64,000 bases of DNA from Mycolicibacterium duvalii (lineage in GTDB: Bacteria; Actinomycetota; Actinomycetes; Mycobacteriales; Mycobacteriaceae). The notes beneath the pieces are model-generated. The model was given only the letters and a program-made list of their open reading frames with translations, had not been told where the DNA came from and made no database searches. This document shows, piece after piece, positions 20,905 through 31,100 of this stretch. A program made the position numbers and the translations under genes. The stretch's first letter is position 1. Every line of letters starts with the position of its first letter. The DNA is taken from contig NZ_AP022563.1 of NCBI RefSeq assembly GCF_010726645.1, positions 2,542,001-2,606,000 on the forward strand. The letters are read 5' to 3'.

Positions 20905-22425
20905 TCAGCAGAAGCTGTACTCCGAGGCTTTGAACCGCCGGGTCGCCAGCCAGTACTGCCAGGTCATCCCGCTCCACAAGGTGCGGTTGACGCCGTGTTC
21001 GTCGAGGTACCAGCTGTGGCAGCCGCCGGTGCTCCACACCGTGGGCGCCAACTGCCGCTGCAGCTCGGCGTTGTAGCGGTCCTGCGCGGCGCGGGTGGGG
21101 GTCAGCGCCTGCGCGCCGGCGCGATCCACCGCGGCGATGGCCTGCGCGGCGTAGCGGATCTGGCTTTCGATCATGAACACCACGGAGTTGTGCCCCAGCG
21201 CGGTGTTGGGACCGAGCAGGAAGAACAGATTCGGCATGCCGGCGACGGTGATGCCGCGCAGCGCCTCGATACCCTCGCGGTTCCACCGGTCGACCAGATC
21301 CTCTCCCCCGGGTCCCTTGATGTCGACGTAGGTGTAGGAGTCGGTGACGTGGAATCCGGTTGCGAACACGACGACGTCGACGGCGCGTTCGGTCTCGTGC
21401 CCCTGCGCGTCGGCGGTGACGATGCCGCGCGGGGTGAACCGCATGATGTGCTCGGTGACGACCTCGGTTTTCGGGTCGGCGACGCCGCGGTAGTAGGTGT
21501 CGGAGTTGAGGATGCGTTTGCAGCCGGCGCGGTAGTCGGGGGTGAGCTTGCGGCGCAGCTGCGGGTCTTTGACCGAGCGGCGGATGTTCCATTTGCCGGC
21601 CAGCTCGCCGAGCTTGAGTAGCCGGGGTTGTTGCGTCATCGCGAAACCGACGGCCTCGTGCAGCCAGTAGATGGCCGCGCGCATCGCGGGCCGCGTGCCG
21701 GGCACGTTGGCGAACACCTGCTGCATGCGCTCCGGGATGGGGTTGTTGGGCCGGGGCATCACCCAGGCGGGCGTGCGCTGGTACAGGTACAACTCCGCAA
21801 CGTCGCCGACGATCTCGGGCACGATCTGGATGGCGCTGGCCCCGGTCCCGATCACCGCCACGCGTTTGCCGGCGATGGCCACGTCGTGGTCCCACTGCGC
21901 GGAGTGGAAAGCGGCGTTGCCGGCGGCCAGGTAGTCGTCGAGCCCCTCGAACTCCGGGATCAACGGGATGTGCAGTCCACCGGCGCCCGACACCACGAAC
22001 TGCGCGACGAACTCGTCGCCGCCGGTGGTGAAGACATGCCAGCGTTGTTCGGCGTCGTCCCACTGGGCGCGGTCGACGTGGGCGCCGAAGCGGATGTAGC
22101 GGCGCAGCCCGTACTTCTCCGTGACGCCGAGCAGGTAGTCCTGGATCTCGGGCTGGAAGGACCACATGTGGGTCCAGTCGGGCTTGGGTTCGAACGAGAA
22201 CGAGTACATGTGCGACGGGATGTCACAGGCACATCCCGGATAGGTGTTGTCCCGCCAGGTGCCGCCGATCTCGTCGGCCTTCTCCAGGATGACGAAGTCG
22301 ACCCCGCGCCGCTGCAGCTCGATGGCCATGCCCAGCCCGGAGAACCCCGATCCGATGATCACGGTCCGGGTGCGCACCGGGACGGTGGCGGCGGGGGTGC
22401 GGTCGGCCTGCTCCGCGACGGTCAT
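20905..22425 (-). CDS. Baeyer-Villiger-type flavin monooxygenase (Rv3049c type)
   Basis: A 506-aa flavoprotein. The FAD motif IIGSGFSGLGMAIEL lies at residues ~24-38, the second Rossmann VAVIGTGASAIQIVPEI near 190, and between them GGTWRDNTYPGCACDIPSH. The BVMO fingerprint-like region near 160 (FEGLDDYLAAGNAAFHSAQW) is visible. These enzymes oxidise ketones or heteroatoms with NADPH and O2; the natural substrate is unknown. It lies 41 bp downstream of a TetR gene on the same strand, which probably regulates it. Confidence 0.92.
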   Translation of the reverse strand: MTVAEQADRTPAATVPVRTRTVIIGSGFSGLGMAIELQRRGVDFVILEKADEIGGTWRDNTYPGCACDIPSHMYSFSFEPKPDWTHMWSFQPEIQDYLLGVTEKYGLRRYIRFGAHVDRAQWDDAEQRWHVFTTGGDEFVAQFVVSGAGGLHIPLIPEFEGLDDYLAAGNAAFHSAQWDHDVAIAGKRVAVIGTGASAIQIVPEIVGDVAELYLYQRTPAWVMPRPNNPIPERMQQVFANVPGTRPAMRAAIYWLHEAVGFAMTQQPRLLKLGELAGKWNIRRSVKDPQLRRKLTPDYRAGCKRILNSDTYYRGVADPKTEVVTEHIMRFTPRGIVTADAQGHETERAVDVVVFATGFHVTDSYTYVDIKGPGGEDLVDRWNREGIEALRGITVAGMPNLFFLLGPNTALGHNSVVFMIESQIRYAAQAIAAVDRAGAQALTPTRAAQDRYNAELQRQLAPTVWSTGGCHSWYLDEHGVNRTLWSGMTWQYWLATRRFKASEYSFC

Positions 22426-22466
22426 GCCCCCGACTGTACCTGGGAACGCCGGTACCGTGTTTCAGG

Positions 22467-23216
22467 TCAGGCGACCTCTTCGGACCGGCGCACCCCTTCG
22501 TGCAGCGGCAGCTCCGGGTCGATCCGGATGCCCAGCACCTCGCAGGTCCCGTTGATCGATCCGATCATGATGGTGGTCAGGTAGTCGACGAATTTCGCCG
22601 ACGGTAACCGCCGCGGGCTGTCCGGTTCGGAACCGAGCCACCAGTCAGTGGCCGACGCCGCCGCGCCGAACGTCGCGAATCCGGCGAGTTCGAAGGCCGC
22701 GTAGTCGAGCTCCATGTCGCTGAGCTCGTTCTTGAACATGTCGGCCATGGCCAGCGTGATGCCGCGGCCCTCGTTGACCGCGCGCATCGCCGACTCGCTC
22801 TGCTCGGCGAACCGGCCCTGCATCAGGAAGCGCACCACGTTGGGGTGTTCGTCGACCAGCCGCACGTACTGTTCGACCGCACGGTGCACGACGGCGCGCG
22901 CCGGGTCGGTCGAGATGTCGATGGACGGGAAGATCGCCGACCACAGCATGTCGCGCATGCGTTGCCCGATGGCCTGGAACAGGTCGGCTTTGTCGGTGAA
23001 GTGCCGGTAGATCTTGGGTTTGGCGGTGCCGGCCTCCTCCGCGATCTCGCGCAGCGACACGTCGGGCCCCTGCCGATCGATCGCGCGGAACGCGGCGTCG
23101 ACGATCTCGGAGCGCACCTTCTTCCGGTGTTCGCGCCAGCGCTCACTGCGGGCGTCGACCTTGACACCCGGTTCGTCAGCGGAGCGCGTCCTCGACCCTC
23201 GTCGCACCCGGCTCAC
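22467..23216 (-). CDS. TetR-family transcriptional regulator (Rv3050c type)
   Basis: A 249-aa regulator with the TetR helix-turn-helix at residues ~35-80 (EIVDAAFRAIDRQGPDVSLR, then EIAEEAGTAKPKIYRHFTDK). The ligand domain is unassigned. GTG 23216 gives a long basic N-terminal extension (about 30 residues) as in M. tuberculosis. It immediately precedes the monooxygenase gene and is divergent from the geranylgeranyl-reductase-like gene, so either may be its target. Confidence 0.92.
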   Translation of the reverse strand: MSRVRRGSRTRSADEPGVKVDARSERWREHRKKVRSEIVDAAFRAIDRQGPDVSLREIAEEAGTAKPKIYRHFTDKADLFQAIGQRMRDMLWSAIFPSIDISTDPARAVVHRAVEQYVRLVDEHPNVVRFLMQGRFAEQSESAMRAVNEGRGITLAMADMFKNELSDMELDYAAFELAGFATFGAAASATDWWLGSEPDSPRRLPSAKFVDYLTTIMIGSINGTCEVLGIRIDPELPLHEGVRRSEEVA

Positions 23217-23362
23217 TGTACCCGTTCCACCGTCGCTGACCTGCCAAGACCGGCGGTGGTCGGACCGGGGTGTGCTGTTGGTGACGGTGATCGCTTCGCC
23301 GGGAGGTCTGCAGCTGGTTTGGGTACTATCTCGGGCGACAACCGCGCAACGAGACGAGATTT

Positions 23363-24544
23363 ATGACGCAGCGATACGACCTGGTCATTGCCGGTGGAGG
23401 CCCTTCGGGCTCCGCCGCGGCGTGGCAGGCCGCGCAAACCGGCGCGAAAGTGGTGGTGCTGGACAAGGCCCAGTTCCCGCGCGACAAGCCCTGCGGCGAC
23501 GGCCTGACCGCGCGCGCGGTCAGCTATCTGCAGAAGATGGGGTTGGCTGACGAGGTCGCCACCTATCACCGGGTGAACCGGGTGACGGTGTTCAGCCCCA
23601 GCCGCTGGGAGCTGTCGTTCCCGAAGCGACCGGGCATGCCCGACCACGGACACACTGTCAGCCGGACCCACCTCGACACCGTGCTGCTCAAGCACGCCGA
23701 GTCCGCGGGCGCGGAAATCCGCCAGGGCGCGGAGGTCGCCGGACCCGAGCTCGACGCCAGCGGCCGGGTCGTCGGCGTGAAGCTCAAGAGCGGCGAGACG
23801 GTGCTGGGCGACGCGGTGATCGCCGCCGACGGCGCCTACTCGCCCATCAAGCGCGCGCTCAAGATCGACTCGGAGTACAACGGCTACTCCGCGATCGCCA
23901 TCCGATCCGAGATGCACGCCAACCGGCCGGATTCGGACTCGCTGGACATCTACCTCAAGCTGCTGTTCCAGGGCGACCAGCTGCCCGGGTACGGCTGGGT
24001 GTTCCCGATGGGCGACGGCATGTTCAACATCGGGCTGGGCTACGTCAACAGCTACAAGAACTGGCAGTCCATCAACGCCACCCAGTTCCTCGGCGACTTC
24101 CTGCGCACCCTGCCGGCCGAGTGGGATCTGCCGCCGATCGAGGAACTGAAGAAGAACAAGAGTGTGCGGGCGTGGCGGCTGCCGATGGGCTTCACCGCGT
24201 GGCCGCCGTGGCGGCCTGGGGTGCTGTTCACCGGCGATTCCCTGGGCGCAGGCAAGCCCGCCTCGGGTGCCGGGATCTCCAAGGCGCTCGAATCCGGTTT
24301 GGCTGCAGGGGAATGCGCGATGATGGCGCTGGAGAACGGCGGCCCCGACGACTTCACCAACTATGCGCAGCGGATGGAAGCCGCCTGGGGCAGGGAGTAC
24401 CGGCGCGGCCGCTACATGCACAAGCTGATCGGCCAGCCCCGGCTGGCCGCCGCCGGGGTGAAGTTGATCGACAAGGCCGCCTTCCGCGACCGGATGCTCA
24501 AGGCGCTCTACAAGAAGGCCCAGGGGCCGCAGCACACCTTCTGA
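23363..24544 (+). CDS. Geranylgeranyl reductase-family FAD flavoprotein
   Basis: A 393-aa protein with N-terminal FAD motif LVIAGGGPSGSAAAWQAAQT, the family motif KAQFPRDKPCGDGLTARAVS near residues 35-55, and FTGDSLGAGKPASGAGISKA near 290. The family reduces isoprenoid double bonds; the mycobacterial paralogue MenJ (Rv0561c) reduces the menaquinone side chain. Which isoprenoid this copy uses is unknown. ATG 23363 is the start. It is the first gene of the accessory island between the TetR gene and nrdE, 53 bp before the RyR-domain gene on the same strand. Confidence 0.87.
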   Translation: MTQRYDLVIAGGGPSGSAAAWQAAQTGAKVVVLDKAQFPRDKPCGDGLTARAVSYLQKMGLADEVATYHRVNRVTVFSPSRWELSFPKRPGMPDHGHTVSRTHLDTVLLKHAESAGAEIRQGAEVAGPELDASGRVVGVKLKSGETVLGDAVIAADGAYSPIKRALKIDSEYNGYSAIAIRSEMHANRPDSDSLDIYLKLLFQGDQLPGYGWVFPMGDGMFNIGLGYVNSYKNWQSINATQFLGDFLRTLPAEWDLPPIEELKKNKSVRAWRLPMGFTAWPPWRPGVLFTGDSLGAGKPASGAGISKALESGLAAGECAMMALENGGPDDFTNYAQRMEAAWGREYRRGRYMHKLIGQPRLAAAGVKLIDKAAFRDRMLKALYKKAQGPQHTF

Positions 24545-24585
24545 GCGACCGGCCCGACCTGCCACGTCGGCGTCGTCGAAGCCCA

Positions 24586-24591
24586 TAGAAT
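24586..24591 (+). promoter_or_regulatory. Leaderless -10 element of the RyR-domain gene
   Basis: TAGAAT ends 6 nt before GTG 24598, inside the 53-bp gap after the flavoprotein gene. It suggests the RyR gene has its own leaderless promoter rather than depending on read-through. Confidence 0.5.
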
Positions 24592-24597
24592 CCGACG

Positions 24598-26967
24598 GTG
24601 CGCATCGCGAAAGGCCCGGCGGTGGGGATCGGCGGTGCGCGCACCAGCCTGTCGCTGCTGACCGCCGGTCTGATCGGCTATCTGGCTGTGATCGCGGCGT
24701 GGCCCGCGGTGCGCGAACGGTTGCCGGCCGGGGTGCGCTGGTTCGGTGCACCCAACTCGGCGGTCACCATCGCGATCGTGGTCGGGGCGATGATCGCGCT
24801 GGGCGTTGCGATGACGCGGGGTTCCGACCGCGGGCGGTCGGAGGCACCGGTGGCGATCGTCGGTGGTCTGGCCGTGGCCACCGCAGTGTTGGGCGTCGCC
24901 TCGTACTGGCGATGTCAGGACGAGTCCCACCCCGACTTCTTCACCCCGTTGCTGTGGACGGCGGCCCTGGTCAAGGGCGGCGATCCGGCGCGTGCGCTGG
25001 CCGGCGGCACCTGTCCATCGCCCATGCCGGTCGCGCTGAACGTCGCCCAGATCTCCGCGCTGGCCGCGCTGTTCACGTCTGTCCTCGGTGTCGGCATCGC
25101 GCTGTTCCGATCACGATTCGACCGACTACGCACCCGCATGGCCCGGTCCGTGACCGCGGTGGTCGGTCTCGACGACGACGCCGCACCGCTCGTCGCCGCC
25201 GCCGCGCGTACGTTGCGCCGGGCGAGCGCTCTGGTCGTGATCACCGACAGCGCTGACGGCGCGCCTGCCGCACGCGCGAGGGCGGTGGGCGCGCGCGTGC
25301 TGGCCCTGGATGTCGATGCACCGGAATCGCTTGTCACCGTGCCGATCTGGCATAAACTCGACCGGCTCTACCTGCTGGGACCCGATCCGTCGACCAACCT
25401 GTTGCGGTTGCGCTCGATCACCGCGCACGGCGGCGGGCAGCGCCAGCGCATCCCGCTGGTCGTGCGGATCGACGATCCTTGGCAAGCTGCGGCGTGGCGG
25501 GCCCAGCACTTCGGCGGCGTCCACAACCGGTGGGCCGCCGACACCGTCGGGGTCTACGAGGTGACCGCACGTCGCCTGCTCGACCGGATCGTCGCCGGCC
25601 CGCAGGTCGACCGGTTGTTGGTATGCGGCTCGTCCCGGCTCACCACCGCGCTGTGCGCCGACATGCTCACCCGACGACTGGAACTCGAATACAGCGGCGA
25701 GGGCCGGCTTCCCGCGCTGCACGTGGTCGCTGCCGACGCATCCGAGTATCGCCAGGACTACGAGTTCGCGTCGGCCCAGCTGGGGCACCCCGACCGAGCG
25801 CGCGACATCGTCGCCGTCGACGAGGACCCGACCGCCGCTTCGCTGATCGACATGGCGCGGAGGGGGGACCCTGCGGCCACCGCTCTGATTCTGGTGGAGT
25901 CAGGTCCCGACGTCGGCACCGCCACCCGGATCGCAGCCCGGCTGCCCCACACCGTGATCCACGTCCACGATCCGAGGGCCGACGCCACCCACGAGCGCGT
26001 TCCGGTGGTCGGGCGTCTGTTCACCTACCGGCTCAGCCTCGACCTGCCCGGCGGCCAGGCGCACGACGCATGGGAGCGCGCCGCCGCGTTGATCCACAAT
26101 CGGTACGTCGCCGAATCAGCCACCGTAGGCCCGGCAGCAGTCCCGTGGCGCCAGCTCGACGAGTTCTACCGCGAATCCAATCGCCGCCAGGTGCGCAACG
26201 CATTGTGGATGGTGGAGAAGATCGGCGGCCACACCTGGAACACGTGGGGCGAGCCGTTCGATGGCGTCACCACCGCTCAGCTGCGGGAACTGCCGGCACA
26301 GGACCAGTTGCACGCGCTGGGTTTCGAGAAGACCACCGCGGAAGCGATGGCGCGAGCCGAGCATGAGGACTGGTGCCGCTTCTACCGCAAGCACGGTTGG
26401 CGATACGGTCCGCAGCGCGACGATGACGCCAAGGTGCACGACAAGCTCGTCGACTGGTCGCACATCGCGGCGGATCCGACGCTGCTCGACGCCGCGCTGC
26501 GCAGCTTGGCCGCCACGCTGACCAAACTCCGGGAACTGGGCTATCGCTCACGACCCGCTTCGAACGCCGACTGGCTGCCGTTCCGCAGAACGGGGGCCGT
26601 GGTGGCCGAGCAGCGACCGACGGCGTGGACATGGACCGCGCACGACGGGTCCACCATGACTGCCGAGCCCGGCGACTGGGAGGTGCGCGACGAGTCGGGC
26701 GGGGACTCATGGTCGGTGCGCGACGACATCTTCCACGCGACACACCGGCATCTCGGCGGGCGGCGATGGCGCCGGCTGGGAACGGTACTGGCCAGACCGG
26801 CCCGCGACGGGGAGACCGTCCACACTCTGGAGGGGGCCATCACCGCTCCGTCGAGATCCTGGATCGTGCAGGGTGATCATGGCGATGTCTGGGCGGTACC
26901 CCACGACGAATTTCAGCGCCGCTACGAGCGTGCCGATCAGGACAGGTCGAACACTCGCGGGAAATGA
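24598..26967 (+). CDS. Membrane protein with two Rossmann (TrkA-N-like) domains, RyR domain and PGDYG-like tail
   Basis: A 789-aa protein. Four hydrophobic helices are predicted at about 16-36, 54-72, 84-103 and 148-171. Two Rossmann-like regions follow at ~180-325 (SVTAVVGLDDDAAPLVAAAA) and ~336-485 (VDRLLVCGSSRLTTALCADM), reminiscent of RCK/TrkA-N. Residues ~490-550 resemble a first RyR half-repeat (PWRQLDEFYRESNRRQ). Residues ~583-650 carry the RyR signature (AEHEDWCRFYRKHGWRYGPQ, then RDDDAKVHDKLVDW). The tail has two PGDYG-like segments (PGDW at 691; GDHGDVWAV near 760). RyR modules are named after ryanodine receptors and in bacteria are associated with nucleotide-signal conflict systems. 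It converges on the patatin/TIR genes with a 31-bp overlap. Its function, as sensor or membrane effector, is inference. Confidence 0.8.
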   Translation: MRIAKGPAVGIGGARTSLSLLTAGLIGYLAVIAAWPAVRERLPAGVRWFGAPNSAVTIAIVVGAMIALGVAMTRGSDRGRSEAPVAIVGGLAVATAVLGVASYWRCQDESHPDFFTPLLWTAALVKGGDPARALAGGTCPSPMPVALNVAQISALAALFTSVLGVGIALFRSRFDRLRTRMARSVTAVVGLDDDAAPLVAAAARTLRRASALVVITDSADGAPAARARAVGARVLALDVDAPESLVTVPIWHKLDRLYLLGPDPSTNLLRLRSITAHGGGQRQRIPLVVRIDDPWQAAAWRAQHFGGVHNRWAADTVGVYEVTARRLLDRIVAGPQVDRLLVCGSSRLTTALCADMLTRRLELEYSGEGRLPALHVVAADASEYRQDYEFASAQLGHPDRARDIVAVDEDPTAASLIDMARRGDPAATALILVESGPDVGTATRIAARLPHTVIHVHDPRADATHERVPVVGRLFTYRLSLDLPGGQAHDAWERAAALIHNRYVAESATVGPAAVPWRQLDEFYRESNRRQVRNALWMVEKIGGHTWNTWGEPFDGVTTAQLRELPAQDQLHALGFEKTTAEAMARAEHEDWCRFYRKHGWRYGPQRDDDAKVHDKLVDWSHIAADPTLLDAALRSLAATLTKLRELGYRSRPASNADWLPFRRTGAVVAEQRPTAWTWTAHDGSTMTAEPGDWEVRDESGGDSWSVRDDIFHATHRHLGGRRWRRLGTVLARPARDGETVHTLEGAITAPSRSWIVQGDHGDVWAVPHDEFQRRYERADQDRSNTRGK

Positions 26968-28106
26968 TCGGGCGCAACCTGTTTGGCCGCCGCCGCCACC
27001 CCGAGACGAGACAGCTGGGATAGGTTTCGCGGATTGTCCATCGCGTAGAGCGCATCGCACTGGGACTCGTCGAGATGCCACCCCAGGGTCGCCCGCAGCC
27101 AGGTGGGTTCCAGCACCACCTCGTATCGCTGATAAGTGATCATGTCGGGCCCGCCACCCAACCGGTCGGCGCGCAGATCGCCGACCTCCCCGTCGATCTG
27201 CCACGATGTCGGACTGGTCGAGATCCACTGCAGTACCGCCTGACCCAGCCAGTTCGCGTCGGCCATGATCGACAGCATCGATTGCGCGGCGAGCAGCACC
27301 GCCGGCATCTTCATGACCTCGGCGGCCGGCATCTGCAGCGGCCGCATCCCCGTACCTGCCGACACCAGCAGCAGGTTGTCGGCACCGAAGGCCCAATTCA
27401 GGCCGTAACCGCTGCACGTGGCGAGCATCAGCATCTGCAGCGCCGGGTTGTTGTACGGGCTGACGCCTCCGTCGACGAAAGCACCCGCGACCTCGGGAGC
27501 CAGGCGCAGCATCTCCGGCTCGAAATAGTGGGGGGCAGCAGTGCTTGCCCTGACGACGTTGCGTAGCAGGAGATCTCGATTGGGATAGCTTTCCCCGTCA
27601 CCGTCGAAGTACTTTCCGCGGGGGTTGTTGTGCAACAGCCACGGGCTTCCGGTATCCAGCCGCTTGGTCATCACCATCAGACCGGTCCGCAGCTCATCTC
27701 CGCCCAGCGTGGCATCACCGAAGTGCCGGTCCAGCGCATCCAGCAACGGCTCTTTCGGGAACTTCGCCCCGAGCAGTCCGAACCGCAGGATCCCCTTGTC
27801 GAATACCTTGTCCCCCAGCGAGCGGTACAGGACCACGAGGTCGTCCACTGCGAAGCCCATCGCGAGCGCGGTCGCGATGATGGAACCGGTTGATGTCCCG
27901 CCGATCAGATCGAAGTAGTCGCACAACCGGAATTCCGGGTCGCCGCCATGCCGGTCGCGCAGAATGGTCTCGATGCGGGCCAGGTAGCCCAAGGTGAGCG
28001 CACCGCGGACGCCCCCACCGTCGAGAGCCAGCAGCCGTTTGGGGCCCTCCCCGAACAGGTGCTCGTCGCGCGTTCTGACGTTCACAGCGTCGGAAGTCCC
28101 GGACAT
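26937..28106 (-). CDS. Patatin-like phospholipase
   Basis: A 389-aa lipolytic protein with all patatin catalytic elements: the anion hole LALDGGGVRGALTLGYL (DGGG at 29-32), the nucleophile elbow GGTSTGS with Ser72, and the dyad aspartate in AFVDGGVSPYNNP (Asp212). The family cleaves phospholipid acyl chains; several bacterial defence systems (for example CBASS CapV) use it to destroy the host membrane. ATG 28106 lies inside the last codons of the TIR-STAND-WD40 gene; an alternative GTG at 28085 would give a 4-bp GTGA overlap. Either way translation is coupled. The 3' end overlaps the convergent RyR gene by 31 bp. Confidence 0.88.
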   Translation of the reverse strand: MSGTSDAVNVRTRDEHLFGEGPKRLLALDGGGVRGALTLGYLARIETILRDRHGGDPEFRLCDYFDLIGGTSTGSIIATALAMGFAVDDLVVLYRSLGDKVFDKGILRFGLLGAKFPKEPLLDALDRHFGDATLGGDELRTGLMVMTKRLDTGSPWLLHNNPRGKYFDGDGESYPNRDLLLRNVVRASTAAPHYFEPEMLRLAPEVAGAFVDGGVSPYNNPALQMLMLATCSGYGLNWAFGADNLLLVSAGTGMRPLQMPAAEVMKMPAVLLAAQSMLSIMADANWLGQAVLQWISTSPTSWQIDGEVGDLRADRLGGGPDMITYQRYEVVLEPTWLRATLGWHLDESQCDALYAMDNPRNLSQLSRLGVAAAAKQVAPDHFPRVFDLS

Positions 28107-31100
28107 GTCGCGACGTAGTCGATCTCGGGCGACACCCACTGGTCCCACTGTTGTCGGCTCATGTTCGACGTCAGCTTCGCGCACAGCTCCTCCGCTGTGC
28201 CGCGCGTGGGCCACAGGCGGACCGTCCCGTCTGCGCTTCCCGAGACGATGAGACCACGTTCGTGGTCGATTGCCACGCTGCGAGCCGCTTGGCTGTGTCC
28301 GGTCAGCGGCTCGCCGACGGGCCGAAGCGAGGCCAAATCCCATTGCCGCACAGTGCGGTCGGCGCTTCCCGAGGCGAGCGACGTTCCCGAGATCGCGACC
28401 GACATCACCGAGTCGGTGTGCCCCCGCAGGGGCTCCCCGACCTGCTGTCCCGTGCCGGCGTCCCAGACCCTGAGCTGGCCGTCCCCGGTGCCGCTGACGA
28501 AGCGGTCTCCGTCGGCGGTGTAGACGATGCTGTTGACCCAGTCGATGGCCCCACCGATGGTGTCCCCGATCTGTTCACCGGTCGTGGTGTCCCACAGCCG
28601 GATGGTCTGGTCCGCACTTCCCGACGCGACACGACCGCCGTCCGGACTGAACACCGTGGTCAGGACGGCACCGGTGTGGCCTGTCAGCGGAGCACCGATC
28701 TGCTCACCGGTGCGCGCGTCCCACAGGCGCACCGTTCGGTCGTCGGCACCGGAGACGATGCGCGTGCCATCGGGGCTGAACGCCGCGCTGTACAGGGCGC
28801 CGGTGTGGCCCACCAGCGGGCCGCCGATGGGCCGGCCGCTTTCGGCGTCCCAGATCCGCAACGTCCGGTCGTCGGATCCGGACACCACCCGATCGCCGCC
28901 GGGACTGAAAGCCACCGGACCCACGCTGTTCTCGTGTCCGGTGAGCGGAGCGCCGACGCCGCGTCCGGTGGCCGCGTCCCAGAAGCGCACCGTCCCGTCG
29001 AGACCCCCGCTGACGATCCGGGATCCGTCCGGGCTCACCGCGACACTCCATACGCCCCGTTGCTGGGCTGGGATCAGATGCTGGATGTCCCACAGCCGCA
29101 CCGACTGGTCGTAGCTGGAGCTGACCAGCCGGTGACCGTCGGGCGCGAACGCCACGCCGAAAACCTCGAACTGGTGGCCCATCAGGGGTTCTCCCAGCGG
29201 CGTGAAACTCTGGGTGTCCCACAGGCGGACGGCGTTGTCCCCGCCGCCCGAGGCGAGAACGGATCCGTCCGGGCTGAAGGCCACGCTGAAGACGCCGTCC
29301 CGATGGTCGGTCAGCGGCAGCGCCGCCAGCGTCCCGGCCGCGACGTCCCAGATGCGCACTGTGCCGTCGAGGCTGCCCGACGCCAGGAACTTCCCGTCGC
29401 GACTGAAGGCCACTGACCGCACGGACGCGAAGTGCCCGGTGAGCGGCGCACCGATCTCCCGGCTCGACTCGACATCCCATAACCGGACGCTCTCGTCGCC
29501 CGAGCCTGTGGCCAGTTGCCGCCCGTCGGGACTGAACGCCAGGGCGTAGATCCCGTCCGCGTGCGCGGGCAGCGGTGCACCGATGGCGGCGCCCGACCGG
29601 CCGTCCCACATCTGCAGGTTGCCGTCCCAGCCGCCGGTGGCGATGCGGCGACCGTCAGGGCTGAACGCCACCGCCCCCACCGCCCCGGTGCGGCCCTTCA
29701 CCTCGCGTGGGGTCGCCCCGAGATCGTCGACGGCCCAGAGCAACACGGTGTCCCTGCCCGCACTGGCCAGCGTCGCGCCGTCGGGACTGAACGCCAGCGC
29801 CAGCACGTCGTCCCGGTGCTGACCGAGGCGCTCGGCGATCAGCTCGCCACTGTCGAGATTCCAGACCCGCACACCGTCGTCGCGCCCTCCGGCAGCGATG
29901 AGGCGACCGTCGGGACTGACGGCCACCGCGTCCATCGGGGTGGATGTCCGCATGATGCGGACCGTGTCGTCCCGGCTGACCACCGCCCGGTACACCGCGT
30001 CGTCACCGATCTGCTGATCGAGTACCCGTGCGGCGAGAATTTGTTGGAACGCCTGCTCGTCGCTGCCGAACCGGGAGCCGGCGAGGATTCCGTCGGCCTC
30101 CGACACCAGCCGGACCGCGGTGGCCTGCTGGAACCTGTGCTGGGCCTGACCGCGGGCGAGCACCGCGACGATCGACGTCACCACGGCCACGACGGCCACC
30201 ACGGCGGTACCGGCGAGCACCGCACGCAGCACCGTCGAACGGCGCCGCAGCGTCGCCGCATGAGCTTCCGCGGTGGCCTGTCGCTCCTGGGCGTGTTGGG
30301 CACGCTCCTGCGCTGCGGTCAGCTCGGCGCGGCGCTGCTGTTCCTCGGCGGCGCGGCGCTGCTGTTCCCGCTGATGCGAGGCGTCGAGGAACGGATGCGT
30401 CGAGGCCAGTCGCTCGCGAAAACCCGGCTCGTTGGCCAAGCGGATCGCCTCGGCCAGTCGGCTGCCCTCCAAGAGCCACGAGGGGTTGTGGTCGTTCCCG
30501 GACCAGGCGGCCGCGGCGCGTTCGAGATCGTCGGCGTCCTTGAGGTCCTTGCGCTCGTCGCGTAGCCAGCCGGCGAGCTCGTCCCATTGGCGCAGCAGGC
30601 TTTCCAGGGCGACCTCGACGACCACCTGGCCGTCCCGGTTGTCCTTGACCATCAGACGTTTCGCGACGAGCGCGTCGATCAGCGGCCGGCTCTCGGCCGG
30701 AAGGTCCGCCCAGCGGGCGACACGCCGCATCGGTTGATCGCTGTCGGCGTTGATCGTCGCCAGCCATGGGATGAACGCCGCGCGCAGGGCCGACAGTTCG
30801 GCAGCGCGCTGCTGCGGATCGCGGGAGAGCACTTCGTCGATCTCGGTCTGCACCACCCGGCGCATGCCGCCCAGGTTTTCGTAGCTTCTCAGGGTGAGCT
30901 CGCCGGTGCCGCCGTAGTCGACGTAGAGCCGGGACAGCGTCAGCGCCAGTATCGGCAGGGTGTCGGCGCCCTCTGCGGAGTCGGCCAGCAAGCGGTCCAC
31001 CAGGTCGGGGGCGACCTGCAGCGGACGGCCGGATTCGGTGGCCCGCGCGGCCGGGCCGGTGATCACCTCCTTGAATTGGGTCGGTGGCATCGGCTTGAGT

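Noticed and set aside
28151..29416. Plus-strand frame opposite the WD40 repeats
   Set aside because: Periodic antisense translation of the repeats; not a gene.
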